Below are positions 1 to 8,238 of a stretch of 64,000 nt of DNA, one piece after another; the first letter of the stretch is position 1, and each line of letters opens with the position of its first letter. The DNA is taken from NCBI RefSeq assembly GCF_006539505.1, contig NZ_BJND01000026.1, forward strand, positions 1-64,000, in the 5' to 3' direction. The position numbers were made by a program, and so were the translations under genes. This DNA comes from Streptomyces spinoverrucosus (GTDB lineage Bacteria > Actinomycetota > Actinomycetes > Streptomycetales > Streptomycetaceae). The notes beneath the pieces were generated by a model that saw only the letters and a program-made list of their open reading frames with translations, had not been told where the DNA came from and made no database searches.

Positions 1-1737
1 GGGGACCCGCCAGTGGCGGGCGCGGGTCTGGGCCGACCACATGGCCGCGTACCTGCCGTCCGCCTCCAACAAGGCCGTGTGCGTGCCGTGTTCGGTGATC
101 CGGCCGTCCTCCAGGACGAGGATCTGGTCCGCCCCGGCCACGGTGGACAGCCGGTGCGCGATGACGAGCACGGTCTTGTCGGCCACCAGCGCGTCGACGG
201 CCTGCTGCACCGCCACCTCGCTCTCGGTGTCCAGCGCTGCGGTGGGCTCGTCCAGCAGCACGATCGGCGCGTCCTTGAGGATGGCCCGGGCGATGGAGAT
301 GCGCTGGCGTTCCCCGCCGGAGAGCCGGGCGCCGATCTCGCCCACGCGGGTGTCGTAGCCGTGGGGCAGCCGGGAGACGAAGGTGTGGACGTTCGCCGCG
401 CGTGCCGCCGACTCGATCTCCTCGCCGGTCGCGTCCGGGCGGGCCATGGCGATGTTGGCCCGGATGGTGTCGTCGAAGAGGTAGACGTCCTGGAAGACGA
501 CGGACACATGGCGGTAGATCTCCGCCGGGTCGAGGTCCCGCAGGTCCTTCCCGCCGATCCGGACGGTGCCGTGGGCCGGGTCGGCGTAGCGGGTCAGCAG
601 TCGGGTGACGGTCGTCTTGCCGGAGCCGGATGGGCCGACCAGAGCCGTGAGGCTGCGCTGCGGCGCGGTGAAGGTGAGTCCGGCGAGGACGGGCGGGCCG
701 TCGTCGCCGTATCGGAAGGTGACGTCCTCGAAGGCGAGGTCGAAACGCTCGATGCGCGCGTCCGGGTCTCCGGCCGGCAGCGGGCGGGAGTCGAGGACCT
801 CGCCCACACGCTCCATGGCCGCGTCGGTGAGTTCGAACAGGGAGGTCATCGAGGCGGCGGTGGCCAGCGGTTCGGCGAAGCGCACGGCACCGGCGGTCAC
901 CGCGAACAGCAGCGGCGCGGACATCCGCAGGTCGAGGACGAGGGCCGCGCCGACGGCGGCCATCGCGACCAGGCAGATCTGCACCGTTCCGGCGGCCAGC
1001 GCCCCCGGCCGGGTGAGCCCCTGCTGGATCTTGGTCATCACCCGGCCCTGGTCCTCCAGCGCCTCGGTCAGCCGCTGGGAGGCGTGCCCCACCTGGCCGG
1101 TCGCCTTGAGTACGGGCAGGCCCTGCACGTACTCCACGATCCGGTCGGCGGCCCGCGCGTCCGCCGCGTCCACCCGCCGGAACCCGGAGCCGGACAGCCG
1201 CTGCATCCGCCGTACGAAGAACACCGCGAACGGCGTCGAGACGGCGAGGACCAGGCCGAGCCGCCAGTCGAGCGCGAGGATCACCACGCCGAGCACCGCA
1301 GGCACGGTGACCAGCTGCAGGAACAGCAGGCCGATGGTGGAGATGCCCATGGTGGCGTTGGCGGCGTTGCCGCCGACCACGGTCGTCAGGTCTCCCGTGG
1401 CCCGGCGCTCCAGCTCCTGCTGGGGCATGGTGCGCAGCCGTTCACCCAGCCGCAGCCGTACGTCGGCCAGGACGTCCGCCCAGTGCCCGTACTGGAACCG
1501 CAGTTCGTACAGGCGCAGCGCGGTCTCGATCGCCCAGCAGGCGGTGAAGACGGCGACCCAGCCCCAGGCGGCGGCCTCGTCGACCTCGGGGCGGGACAGC
1601 TCGTAGAGGAGGGGGACGAGCGTGGTGTAGGCGGCCGCCTGGGCGAGGGAGGCGAACAGGGAGGACAGCAGGCAGCGCGCGTACTGCCGTCGGTAGCTTC
1701 CCGCCGAGAGCATCATCAGACGCAGGATGCGCTTCAT
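1..1737 (-). CDS. ABC half-transporter (permease-ATPase fusion), C-terminus cut by window edge
   Basis: About 579 residues are visible before the window edge; the stop codon lies outside. The N-terminal half is a six-helix exporter-type membrane domain. The C-terminal half is an ATPase with Walker A GPSGSGKTT, signature LSGGERQ, Walker B IVLLDEP and a switch His in AHRL. The ATG start sits in an ATGA overlap with the stop of the upstream half-transporter, so the two are probably translationally coupled and form a heterodimer. An iron box upstream of the pair suggests siderophore traffic. Heterodimeric exporter-fold ABC proteins of the IrtAB/YbtPQ kind import ferric siderophores despite their fold, so direction cannot be read from sequence alone. 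Only a few residues are likely missing. Confidence 0.88.
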   Translation of the reverse strand, partial: MKRILRLMMLSAGSYRRQYARCLLSSLFASLAQAAAYTTLVPLLYELSRPEVDEAAAWGWVAVFTACWAIETALRLYELRFQYGHWADVLADVRLRLGERLRTMPQQELERRATGDLTTVVGGNAANATMGISTIGLLFLQLVTVPAVLGVVILALDWRLGLVLAVSTPFAVFFVRRMQRLSGSGFRRVDAADARAADRIVEYVQGLPVLKATGQVGHASQRLTEALEDQGRVMTKIQQGLTRPGALAAGTVQICLVAMAAVGAALVLDLRMSAPLLFAVTAGAVRFAEPLATAASMTSLFELTDAAMERVGEVLDSRPLPAGDPDARIERFDLAFEDVTFRYGDDGPPVLAGLTFTAPQRSLTALVGPSGSGKTTVTRLLTRYADPAHGTVRIGGKDLRDLDPAEIYRHVSVVFQDVYLFDDTIRANIAMARPDATGEEIESAARAANVHTFVSRLPHGYDTRVGEIGARLSGGERQRISIARAILKDAPIVLLDEPTAALDTESEVAVQQAVDALVADKTVLVIAHRLSTVAGADQILVLEDGRITEHGTHTALLEADGRYAAMWSAQTRARHWRVP

Positions 1738-3599
1738 GACCGTACCGCCGTTTCCTCGTCCGTCTTCGTGCCGTGCGTGGTCGTGCCGTGCGTGGTCCTG
1801 CCGTGCGTGTCCAGGCCCCAGGAGCGGGCGCGCTGGTGGTGGTCCCACAGGCGGGCGTAGCGGCCGCGCAGGTCCAGCAGTTGCCGGTGGGTGCCGCGTT
1901 CGGTGATCCGGCCCTCGTCGAGTACGACGATCTGGTCGGCGTCGACCACGGTGGACAGCCGGTGGGCGATCACCACGACCGTGCGGTCGCGGGTCAGTTC
2001 GGCGATGGCGTCCTGGATGGCCGCCTCGTTCTCCGGGTCGGCGAACGCCGTCGCCTCGTCGAGGACGACGACGGGGGCGTCGGCCAGGACGGCGCGGGCG
2101 ATGGTGACGCGCTGCCGCTGCCCGCCCGACAGGTGCGCGCCGCGCTCGCCGACCGGGGTGTCGTAGCCCTGGGGCAGCGCGCGGATGAAGTCGTGCGCCT
2201 GGGCGGCGCGTGCCGCGGCCCGTACCTGCTCGTCGGTGGCGTCGGGGCGGGCGAGCCGGATGTTCTCGGCGATCGTGCCCTGGAGCAGGAACGGGTCCTG
2301 GAAGACCAGGGAGACGTGGCGCAGCAGGGACTGCGCCGGTATCCGGCGTACGTCCACGCCGCCCACGCTCACCTCGCCCTCGGTGACGTCCCAGAAGCGG
2401 GGGATCAGCCGGGCGATGGTCGACTTGCCCGACCCGGACGGACCGACCAGGGCGCACACGGTGCCGGCCGGGATGTCGAGGTCGATGCCCTCCAGGGCCG
2501 GGCGGCTCTCGCCGCCGTAGGTGAAGGTGACGCCGGTGAAGCGGATCGAGCCGTCGGCCGGATCGCGCGGCTGGTCCGGCTCGGGCAGGGGCGGTGTGTC
2601 CAGCACGTCGGCGATCCGGGCGGCGGCGGCCGTCGACTCGTTGATCTGGTGGGTCAGTTGCATCAGCGGCATGACCGACTCGACGGGCAGGGTGCCCACG
2701 ACCAGCGCCCCGATCAGGGCCGCCGGGGACATCGAGCCGTCCGCCGTCAGCCAGGTGCCGACGGCGAGCACGAGCACCAGCGTGGGCAGCGGAGCGATGG
2801 CCACCCGGGAGAGGATCATGGCGGGCTTGCTGGTGTTCTGCCAGGCGGTGGTGGCGGCGGTGAAGTCGTGGACGCGCTCGGCGAACCGGCGGAAGGAGCC
2901 CGTGCCGTCGTCGAACGTGCGGACCACCGGCATGCCCTGCACGAACTCGACCACGGCGGCGTTGATCGCCTCGTTGGCCTCGTCGTAGCGGCGCCGGTTG
3001 TCGCCGTAGTCGCGGGTGGCGAGGCGCATGCCGACGATCACGATCGGCACGATCGCCAGCGCCGCGAGCAGCAGCCGCCAGTCCAGCACGCCGAGCGCGA
3101 CCAGGGCGGCCACGGGCTGGGCGATGCCGAAGCCCAGCATGGGGGTGGAGTCGGCCACGGCGGCGTGCAGGGCTCGTACGTCGTCCTGCGCCACCTTCTT
3201 CACGGCGCCGGCGCCGAGCCGCTGCACCTCGCCCAGCGGCAGCCGTCCGAGGTGCTCGGCCAGCCGGGTGCGCAGGTGGACTTCGAGGTCGTACGACGCG
3301 ATGTGCGAGATGTGGAACGACCAGGCCCGCAGCCCGAACCGGGCGAGCAGGCCGGCGAGCGCACCGGCCAGGAGCAGCGCCACCGTCCAGCCGTCCGGGT
3401 CGGCGGCGAGCAGTTCGCGCAGGGCCAGGGCGACCAGGGTGAAGCCCGCCACGCCGAGCACGGCGGCCAGGGCGGCGAGAACGATCGCGGTGACGAGGCG
3501 GGGGCGCACCGGCTCCAGGACACGGATCAGGGCCTGGCCGGGGGTCGGCTCGGCGACGGGCTCCGGCGGCCGGTCGGTGGTTCGCGTGGTGGTCGTCAC
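1734..3599 (-). CDS. ABC half-transporter (permease-ATPase fusion), iron-regulated partner
   Basis: A 621-aa inner-membrane ABC protein with an N-terminal exporter-type transmembrane domain and a C-terminal ATPase: Walker A GPSGSGKST, Q-loop VFQDPFLLQ, signature LSGGQRQ, Walker B VVVLDEAT, switch AHRL. I chose the GTG at 3599 because AAGGAG lies six bases upstream. An ATG at 3701 would add 34 residues that look like leader, would have no ribosome binding site and would lie almost on the iron box. The gene ends in an ATGA overlap with the next half-transporter. Family knowledge (IrtA/IrtB, YbtP/YbtQ) plus the iron box favours a heterodimeric siderophore transporter. No siderophore biosynthesis gene is visible nearby. 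Confidence 0.9.
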   Translation of the reverse strand: MTTTTRTTDRPPEPVAEPTPGQALIRVLEPVRPRLVTAIVLAALAAVLGVAGFTLVALALRELLAADPDGWTVALLLAGALAGLLARFGLRAWSFHISHIASYDLEVHLRTRLAEHLGRLPLGEVQRLGAGAVKKVAQDDVRALHAAVADSTPMLGFGIAQPVAALVALGVLDWRLLLAALAIVPIVIVGMRLATRDYGDNRRRYDEANEAINAAVVEFVQGMPVVRTFDDGTGSFRRFAERVHDFTAATTAWQNTSKPAMILSRVAIAPLPTLVLVLAVGTWLTADGSMSPAALIGALVVGTLPVESVMPLMQLTHQINESTAAAARIADVLDTPPLPEPDQPRDPADGSIRFTGVTFTYGGESRPALEGIDLDIPAGTVCALVGPSGSGKSTIARLIPRFWDVTEGEVSVGGVDVRRIPAQSLLRHVSLVFQDPFLLQGTIAENIRLARPDATDEQVRAAARAAQAHDFIRALPQGYDTPVGERGAHLSGGQRQRVTIARAVLADAPVVVLDEATAFADPENEAAIQDAIAELTRDRTVVVIAHRLSTVVDADQIVVLDEGRITERGTHRQLLDLRGRYARLWDHHQRARSWGLDTHGRTTHGTTTHGTKTDEETAVRS

Positions 3600-3703
3600 C
3601 GGGGGCTCCTTGGTTGTTGGGTCGCTGTGTACGGCGTACGCGTGGGTGCGGGCTGGATTGATGGCACTTTTGAGCGGGTTGACGCCAACGTGCGTGAACA
3701 TCT

Positions 3704-3722
3704 ACTAGTTAGGTTCACCTAA
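3704..3722. promoter_or_regulatory. Iron box (IdeR/DmdR-type operator) for the ABC pair
   Basis: The core TTAGGTTCACCTAA at 3709-3722 matches 13 of the last 14 positions of the actinobacterial IdeR/DmdR1 consensus TTAGGTTAGGCTCACCTAA. It lies about 105 bp upstream of the chosen GTG start at 3599, so an Fe-loaded DmdR repressor could block the ABC pair promoter. It could also influence the AsnC-family gene that ends at 3764, but that gene points toward the site rather than away from it. Confidence 0.8.
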
Positions 3723-3763
3723 GAAAGTGCGTACATAGTAAACACGAGGCGTCGAGATGTCTC

Positions 3764-4780
3764 TCACACGTTGCGACGGCGGATTGCGCCGGTTCGAGCC
3801 GCGGACGGGAGCGGGCCCGCTGCCTTGATCGTGCGCAGGATGGGGGCCGTTTCCAGGCTGCGGATCGCTTCCAGGGACCCCACCTTTTCGATGAGGTAGC
3901 GATGCAGGGCTGCCGGGTCGGGGCACAGGGCCTCGGCCACCAGGTTGCTGGGGCCGGTGACGGCGGCCACGTAGGCGAGTTCGGGGTGCCCGGCCAGTGT
4001 GCGGGCGACGTGGTCGAGGTGGGCGGGGCCGACGGCCATCCACAGCATTGCCTGTGTGGTGACGCCCAGCAGGGCGGCGTCGAGATCGACGTCGAAGAAG
4101 AGTGCGCCGCCGGCCCGCAGGTCGGCCAGCCGGCGGGCAACGGAGGCGGGCGACCAGCCGGTGGCCGCGGCGAGGTCGGTGAGGGGGGCCCGGCCGTCGC
4201 GCCGGAGGGCGGCGAGCAGGTCGCCGTCGGCGGGGGTGAGGGCCTGCTGCGCGGGTCGGGCGGGCGCGGGGGCGGGCTGGAGGCGGCGGCGCTGCGCGGC
4301 GTCGAGAGTCTGCTCGCGGCCGTACCACGCCGTGGGTCCGCCGAGGTAGGTGTGCAGCACGCAGTGCGCGGAGACGGCGGTGATGCCGGCCGTGCGCGGG
4401 ATGTCGTGCAGCAGCAGCGCATGTCCGGCCGGGCCGTCGGCGGTGGACGTGTGCACGACCGCGACGATCTCGGTGCCGCCCGAGGCCAGCATGACCCAGG
4501 AGGTGTCGGCGCGGCGGGCGAGCGCTGCCGCGAGGTCCTGCGCGGAGTGCGGGCCGGCGGTGAGCCTCAGCAGCCACTGCGTGCGCCCGGCCCGCTGGGG
4601 GTCGGCCAGACCCACCACCCGCAGCGACGCCTCGGCGCACAGCCGCCGGTAGCGGCGGGAGACGGTCTGCGTCGAGACGCCGAGAACCTCGGCGATCGTG
4701 CTGAACGGCGCCCGTCCGTCGATGTGCAGGGCGTGGATGAGACCGCGATCGATGTCGTCCAGCATGTGAGAATCATGCAT
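3764..4780 (-). CDS. Lrp/AsnC-family regulator with two HTH-ligand units
   Basis: A 338-aa cytoplasmic DNA-binding protein. The N-terminal AsnC-type helix-turn-helix (about residues 8-50) is followed by an effector-like region. A second HTH (around LAALRRDGRAPLTDLAAATG) and a C-terminal Lrp ligand-binding region follow. This tandem form is about twice the length of a classical Lrp (roughly 150 aa) and is common in Streptomyces. It is transcribed away from the MFS exporter gene across an 80-bp gap, so local control of that exporter is the simplest inference. The start is ambiguous: ATG at 4780 is taken, but the ATG five codons downstream (MLDDIDRGL) is equally plausible because neither has a strong ribosome binding site. 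Confidence 0.85.
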   Translation of the reverse strand: MHDSHMLDDIDRGLIHALHIDGRAPFSTIAEVLGVSTQTVSRRYRRLCAEASLRVVGLADPQRAGRTQWLLRLTAGPHSAQDLAAALARRADTSWVMLASGGTEIVAVVHTSTADGPAGHALLLHDIPRTAGITAVSAHCVLHTYLGGPTAWYGREQTLDAAQRRRLQPAPAPARPAQQALTPADGDLLAALRRDGRAPLTDLAAATGWSPASVARRLADLRAGGALFFDVDLDAALLGVTTQAMLWMAVGPAHLDHVARTLAGHPELAYVAAVTGPSNLVAEALCPDPAALHRYLIEKVGSLEAIRSLETAPILRTIKAAGPLPSAARTGAIRRRNV

Positions 4781-4860
4781 TCAAGGCGGCATGGTGGAAA
4801 ATTCGTTCACTCTGCTGGCGAAAGTGGAAGCGTCGTCGCGGCTTCGCGCACGGTCGCTCC

Positions 4861-6351
4861 ATGCCGTACGAACCCACAACCACCACCCCCCACCCGCACC
4901 GGTGGGCCGCGCTGGCGGTGCTCCTGCTCGCCGAGGCGATGAACCTGCTCGACGCCACCGTCATGACCGTCGCCGCGCCGGTGATCCGTGCCGACCTCGG
5001 CGGCTCCGACGCCGCCATCCAGTGGTTCAGCGCCGCCTACACGCTGCCCTTTGCCGTCTTCCTGATCACGGGCGGGCGTCTGGGCGACATCGCCGGCCGC
5101 CGGCGGGTCTTCCGTGCCGGAATGGCCGCCTTCACCCTCGCCTCGCCGGCGTGCGCGCTGGCCCCGTCCACCGGGGCATTGATCGCCGTACGGGCCGTGC
5201 AGGGAGCCGCCGCGGCGCTCATCATCCCGCAGACCATCGGCATGATCCGTGCGCTGTTCGACGGCCGCGAGCTGGCTCGGGCCATGGGCTCGGTCGGCCC
5301 TGTCATGGGTCTGGCCGCCGTCACCGGTCCCGCGCTCGGCGGCGTGCTGACCCACGCCGATCTCTTCGGCTCCACGTGGCGCGCGGTGTTTCTCGTCAAC
5401 GTCCCCCTCGGCGCCGCGGTCCTGCTGGCCAGTCCGTTGCTGCGCGAGGACCGTGCCGCCCGGCGGCCGCGCCTCGACCTCACCGGTACGGTGCTGGCGG
5501 TGCTGGGCACCGGTCTGGTCGTCCATCCCCTGATTCAGGGCGGCGCGTTGGGGTGGCCGGGCTGGTGCCGGGCACTGCCGGTCGTGGGCTGCGCACTGCT
5601 GGCCTGCTTCGCTCTCCATCAGCGGTGGCGCGGGCGGCGGGGTCGCAGCCCGCTGGTCGAGCCGAGCCTGTTCCGCGGGATCGGCTTCCCCGCCGCCCTG
5701 ATGGCGTCCGTGCTCTTCTTCGCCGCGGTCAACGGTCTGATGCTGGTGATCGCGGTAGAGCTGCAAGTGGGGCTGCACAGCGACGTGCTGACGGCGGGCT
5801 TCACCCTGCTGCCGTGGTCGGTCGCGATGGCCCTGTCGTCCTGGGCCGCCGGCGCCTGGCTCGTACCGCGCTACGGTGCCCGCGTCATGTCCGTCGGCCT
5901 GCTGGCCCTGCTCGCCGGCACCGTGGCCGCGGCGGTGGTGTACGGCACCGGCCGGCCCGGCTCCTACCCGTGGCCGCTGCTCCCGGCGCTCGCGGTGGCC
6001 GGTCTCGGCCAGGGCCTGTACGCCGTGCCGTTCTTCACCACCGCCCTGCACCACGTCCGCCCGCACGAGACCGGCTCGGCGGCCGGCCTGCTCAACGCCG
6101 TCCAGCAACTCGGCGGCACCCTCGGCGTCGCCCTGCTCGGCAGCGTCTTCTTCCACACCGCCGCGTCCGGCGCGCACGGGAGCGCCGCGCTGACAGGTGC
6201 CCGGAACGCCTTCTGCGTAGCGGCCGTGCTGGTCCTCGCCACGGCTGCCGCCACCGCCTTCATCGGCCCGCGACAGCAGCGGAGTTCCACACCCGCCGGT
6301 CTACGGCCTGGCGTCGCGGGCAGGACGGACCGACTCGACGGCCAGGGGTGA
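4861..6351 (+). CDS. MFS multidrug exporter, DHA2 (EmrB/QacA) type
   Basis: A 496-aa integral membrane protein, the usual length for 14-helix DHA2 drug/H+ antiporters. After a short hydrophilic N-terminus, helix 1 carries the family signature around LLDATVMTVAAPVI. The loop 2-3 motif GGRLGDIAGRRR and the helix 5 antiporter motif C-like segment (GLAAVTGPALGGVL) are readable. It probably exports a hydrophobic toxic compound by proton antiport. It is divergent from the AsnC-type regulator and overlaps the 3' end of the convergent methyltransferase gene by 51 bp. No strong ribosome binding site precedes the ATG, so translation may start from a very short leader. Confidence 0.9.
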   Translation: MPYEPTTTTPHPHRWAALAVLLLAEAMNLLDATVMTVAAPVIRADLGGSDAAIQWFSAAYTLPFAVFLITGGRLGDIAGRRRVFRAGMAAFTLASPACALAPSTGALIAVRAVQGAAAALIIPQTIGMIRALFDGRELARAMGSVGPVMGLAAVTGPALGGVLTHADLFGSTWRAVFLVNVPLGAAVLLASPLLREDRAARRPRLDLTGTVLAVLGTGLVVHPLIQGGALGWPGWCRALPVVGCALLACFALHQRWRGRRGRSPLVEPSLFRGIGFPAALMASVLFFAAVNGLMLVIAVELQVGLHSDVLTAGFTLLPWSVAMALSSWAAGAWLVPRYGARVMSVGLLALLAGTVAAAVVYGTGRPGSYPWPLLPALAVAGLGQGLYAVPFFTTALHHVRPHETGSAAGLLNAVQQLGGTLGVALLGSVFFHTAASGAHGSAALTGARNAFCVAAVLVLATAAATAFIGPRQQRSSTPAGLRPGVAGRTDRLDGQG

Positions 6352-7134
6352 GCGGCTGACGCGTATCTTCGACTGGCCGTGCGGGCGCTCCTCCCAGTCC
6401 TCCATGAAGCGCGCGTGCAGACCGTGCTTGCGCGCCAGGGCCAGCAGGGTCTCGGTGCGGTAGTAGAAGTCCTCGCGCAGCACCTGGTGTTCGGTGCCCT
6501 CGGTGCGGTCGAAGGTGAAGTCGAAGAAGCCGGTCGGCGTCAGCACGCGGCCGACGTGGGCCAGGCATTCCTCGATGACGTCCAGCGGCGAGTGGGAGAA
6601 GACGCTGTGCGCGTGGATGACGTCGAAATGGTCGCTGGGCAGGAAGTCCAGGGTGAGGTCGCCGGTGATGGTCAGGTGCGGCAGTTTGGCCTGGAGTTCG
6701 CGCTCGGTGAGGGTCTTCTTGGCGGCCATCAGGATGTCGGGCGAGATGTCGATGCCGTAGTAGTTGCCGGTGTCGAGGTGGTTGATGAAGCGCCAGCCGC
6801 CGCGCAGGTTGCCGCAGCCGATGTCGAGCATGCGGTGTTCGGGGCGCAGCCCGTGCTCGATGAGGTAGTCGAACTGCATCTGCCCGAGCGCCAGCCAGCG
6901 GTCGTGGCTCCGACTGCCGACCGCGACCTCCGGGTTGCGGCGGGTGTCCGAGGCCATGACGGCCCGGTAGTAGCCGACGTGGTCGCGGTGCTTCAGGCTC
7001 AGCCAGGCGTCTCGGCCGGCCCGGCTGAGGTACGGGACGACGCGGCCGGGGTGGCGCACGGCGTAACCGATCTTGTGAGTGAGGGCGGCGCGGTTGTTGC
7101 GCAGCTTCTTCGGTGACGTGGCGTCGGCGGGCAT
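6301..7134 (-). CDS. Class I SAM-dependent methyltransferase
   Basis: A 277-aa cytoplasmic protein with a Rossmann-fold methyltransferase core. The SAM-binding motif I is MLDIGCGNLRGG; the acidic residue of motif II is in YYGIDISPDIL; the later core strand is FDVIHAHSVFSH. Substrate is unknown. The basic N-terminal segment and overall layout resemble methyltransferases found beside glycosyltransferases or polysaccharide genes, but none is here. The ATG at 7134 was chosen because GGAGG stands ten bases upstream; a TTG seven codons earlier would place the ribosome binding site inside the gene. Its last 51 bp overlap the end of the MFS gene on the other strand, so the two transcripts are antisense at their 3' ends. 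Confidence 0.85.
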   Translation of the reverse strand: MPADATSPKKLRNNRAALTHKIGYAVRHPGRVVPYLSRAGRDAWLSLKHRDHVGYYRAVMASDTRRNPEVAVGSRSHDRWLALGQMQFDYLIEHGLRPEHRMLDIGCGNLRGGWRFINHLDTGNYYGIDISPDILMAAKKTLTERELQAKLPHLTITGDLTLDFLPSDHFDVIHAHSVFSHSPLDVIEECLAHVGRVLTPTGFFDFTFDRTEGTEHQVLREDFYYRTETLLALARKHGLHARFMEDWEERPHGQSKIRVSRSPLAVESVRPARDARP

Positions 7135-7206
7135 GGCGAAGCGACCTCCGTACAAAGGGGGACCCCGGGTGAGGGGATGAAGGGCGGATGCGGTGGTTCG
7201 GCGCGG

Positions 7207-8238
7207 TCAGATCCGGCGGCGCAGGAGCAGCACGGTGACGGCCGTGAGCAGGAGGGCGAGGCCACCGAGGACGGCGGTGTCGATCCACTGGAAGGTCCAG
7301 TAGTCGCCTGCGGGGTTGGCCTCGTAGAAGCGGGCGACGTACCCGTGCTGGGTCATGCACTCCTTGAGCTGAGCACCTGACGGGAAGGGGCAGTTCATCA
7401 CGTCGTCGCGGCGGCCGGAGGCGGTGATCAGGCCGTAGTCACCGGTGGACCACTTCTCGCCCATGGGGGGCTTGGGGATGCTGCCGGCGCTGGTGTAGGT
7501 GTGCGGTGGTACCAGCAGGCGCGTCTTGTGCGTCCACTCCAGCAGAAGGGTCGTCGCCGCGGTCACCAGGACGGTCAGGCCCATCGCTTCCAGGACCCGG
7601 CGGGTCAGCAGCCCCAGCAGCGTGCCCGCCGCCAGGCCGAACAGGGCAGCTGCGACGACCCGCGGGCCCGAGCCGCTCAGGGCCGTGGTCTCGTACCAGA
7701 ACAGGCCGAAGCTCCGGTCGGCGGCCGGTCGCCACCACCACGCGAACACTCCCGCGAGCAGCCCGGAGAGGACCACCGTGGTCACCGCGGCGAGAGCGAA
7801 CCGGGAGGCGAACCACTGGCCTCGGCTCACGCCCTGGGCGAGGACCATGCGGTGCGTGCCCAGTTCGCGGTCGCGGCCCAGCAGGGGGGCGCCCCAGAAG
7901 ACGCCGATGATGACGGGCAGGGCGATGTTCAGCGTGCCGAGGTACGTCAGCGGCTCGATGTCCAGCAGGAGGGGCAGGCCGGTGTCGGACTGCGTGCAGG
8001 ACAGCGGCCCGGGATCGCAGTGGTCGAACAGCCCGCTGCGCAGGGCGTCCAGCATGCCCGAGCGGGAGTACGCGGCGATCGCCGCGGCGGTGGCCAGTAC
8101 GGCCGCGCCGATGCCGACCAGTACCCGCTGCTGACGCCAGGCGAGCCAGAGGGAGCCGTTCCAGAGGGTGCCGTATCGGGGAGAGCCGTACCGGGGCGAG
8201 CCGGGCCTGGGGGAGCCGGGCCTGGGGGAGCCGTTCAC
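7207..8238 (-). CDS. ABC transporter permease, YtrC/D-like, with pentapeptide-repeat N-terminus
   Basis: A 343-aa membrane protein with about six helices: first at roughly residues 38-57, last at the C-terminus ending LLLRRRI. A large loop lies before the last helix. It is the membrane partner of the ATPase encoded immediately upstream, and the GTG start overlaps that stop (GTGA). Residues 3-22 are four GSPRP/GSPRY repeats encoded by exact and near-exact 15-bp DNA repeats, an addition not expected for this family. The protein is clearly a paralogue of the permease at 46655-47662. Family knowledge: YtrA-regulated ABC systems answer cell-envelope stress. The transported substrate cannot be inferred. 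Confidence 0.85.
   Translation of the reverse strand: MNGSPRPGSPRPGSPRYGSPRYGTLWNGSLWLAWRQQRVLVGIGAAVLATAAAIAAYSRSGMLDALRSGLFDHCDPGPLSCTQSDTGLPLLLDIEPLTYLGTLNIALPVIIGVFWGAPLLGRDRELGTHRMVLAQGVSRGQWFASRFALAAVTTVVLSGLLAGVFAWWWRPAADRSFGLFWYETTALSGSGPRVVAAALFGLAAGTLLGLLTRRVLEAMGLTVLVTAATTLLLEWTHKTRLLVPPHTYTSAGSIPKPPMGEKWSTGDYGLITASGRRDDVMNCPFPSGAQLKECMTQHGYVARFYEANPAGDYWTFQWIDTAVLGGLALLLTAVTVLLLRRRI
8171..8230. repeat. 15-bp tandem repeat, four units, inside the permease gene start
   Basis: Units start at 8171, 8186, 8201 and 8216. The last two (CCGGGCCTGGGGGAG) are identical, and the first two are close variants of each other. A degenerate fifth unit lies at 8156-8170. Read on the minus strand they encode GSPRP, GSPRP, GSPRY, GSPRY. 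Because the period is five codons, copy-number change keeps the frame. Such repeats can vary between strains by slippage. Confidence 0.9.

Noticed and set aside
13..3722. Very long open frames on the plus strand over the ABC pair (13-1860 and 1773-3722)
   Set aside because: They are antisense to well-supported ABC genes, rich in Gly/Arg/Asp/His without domains, as expected of shadow frames in high-GC DNA.
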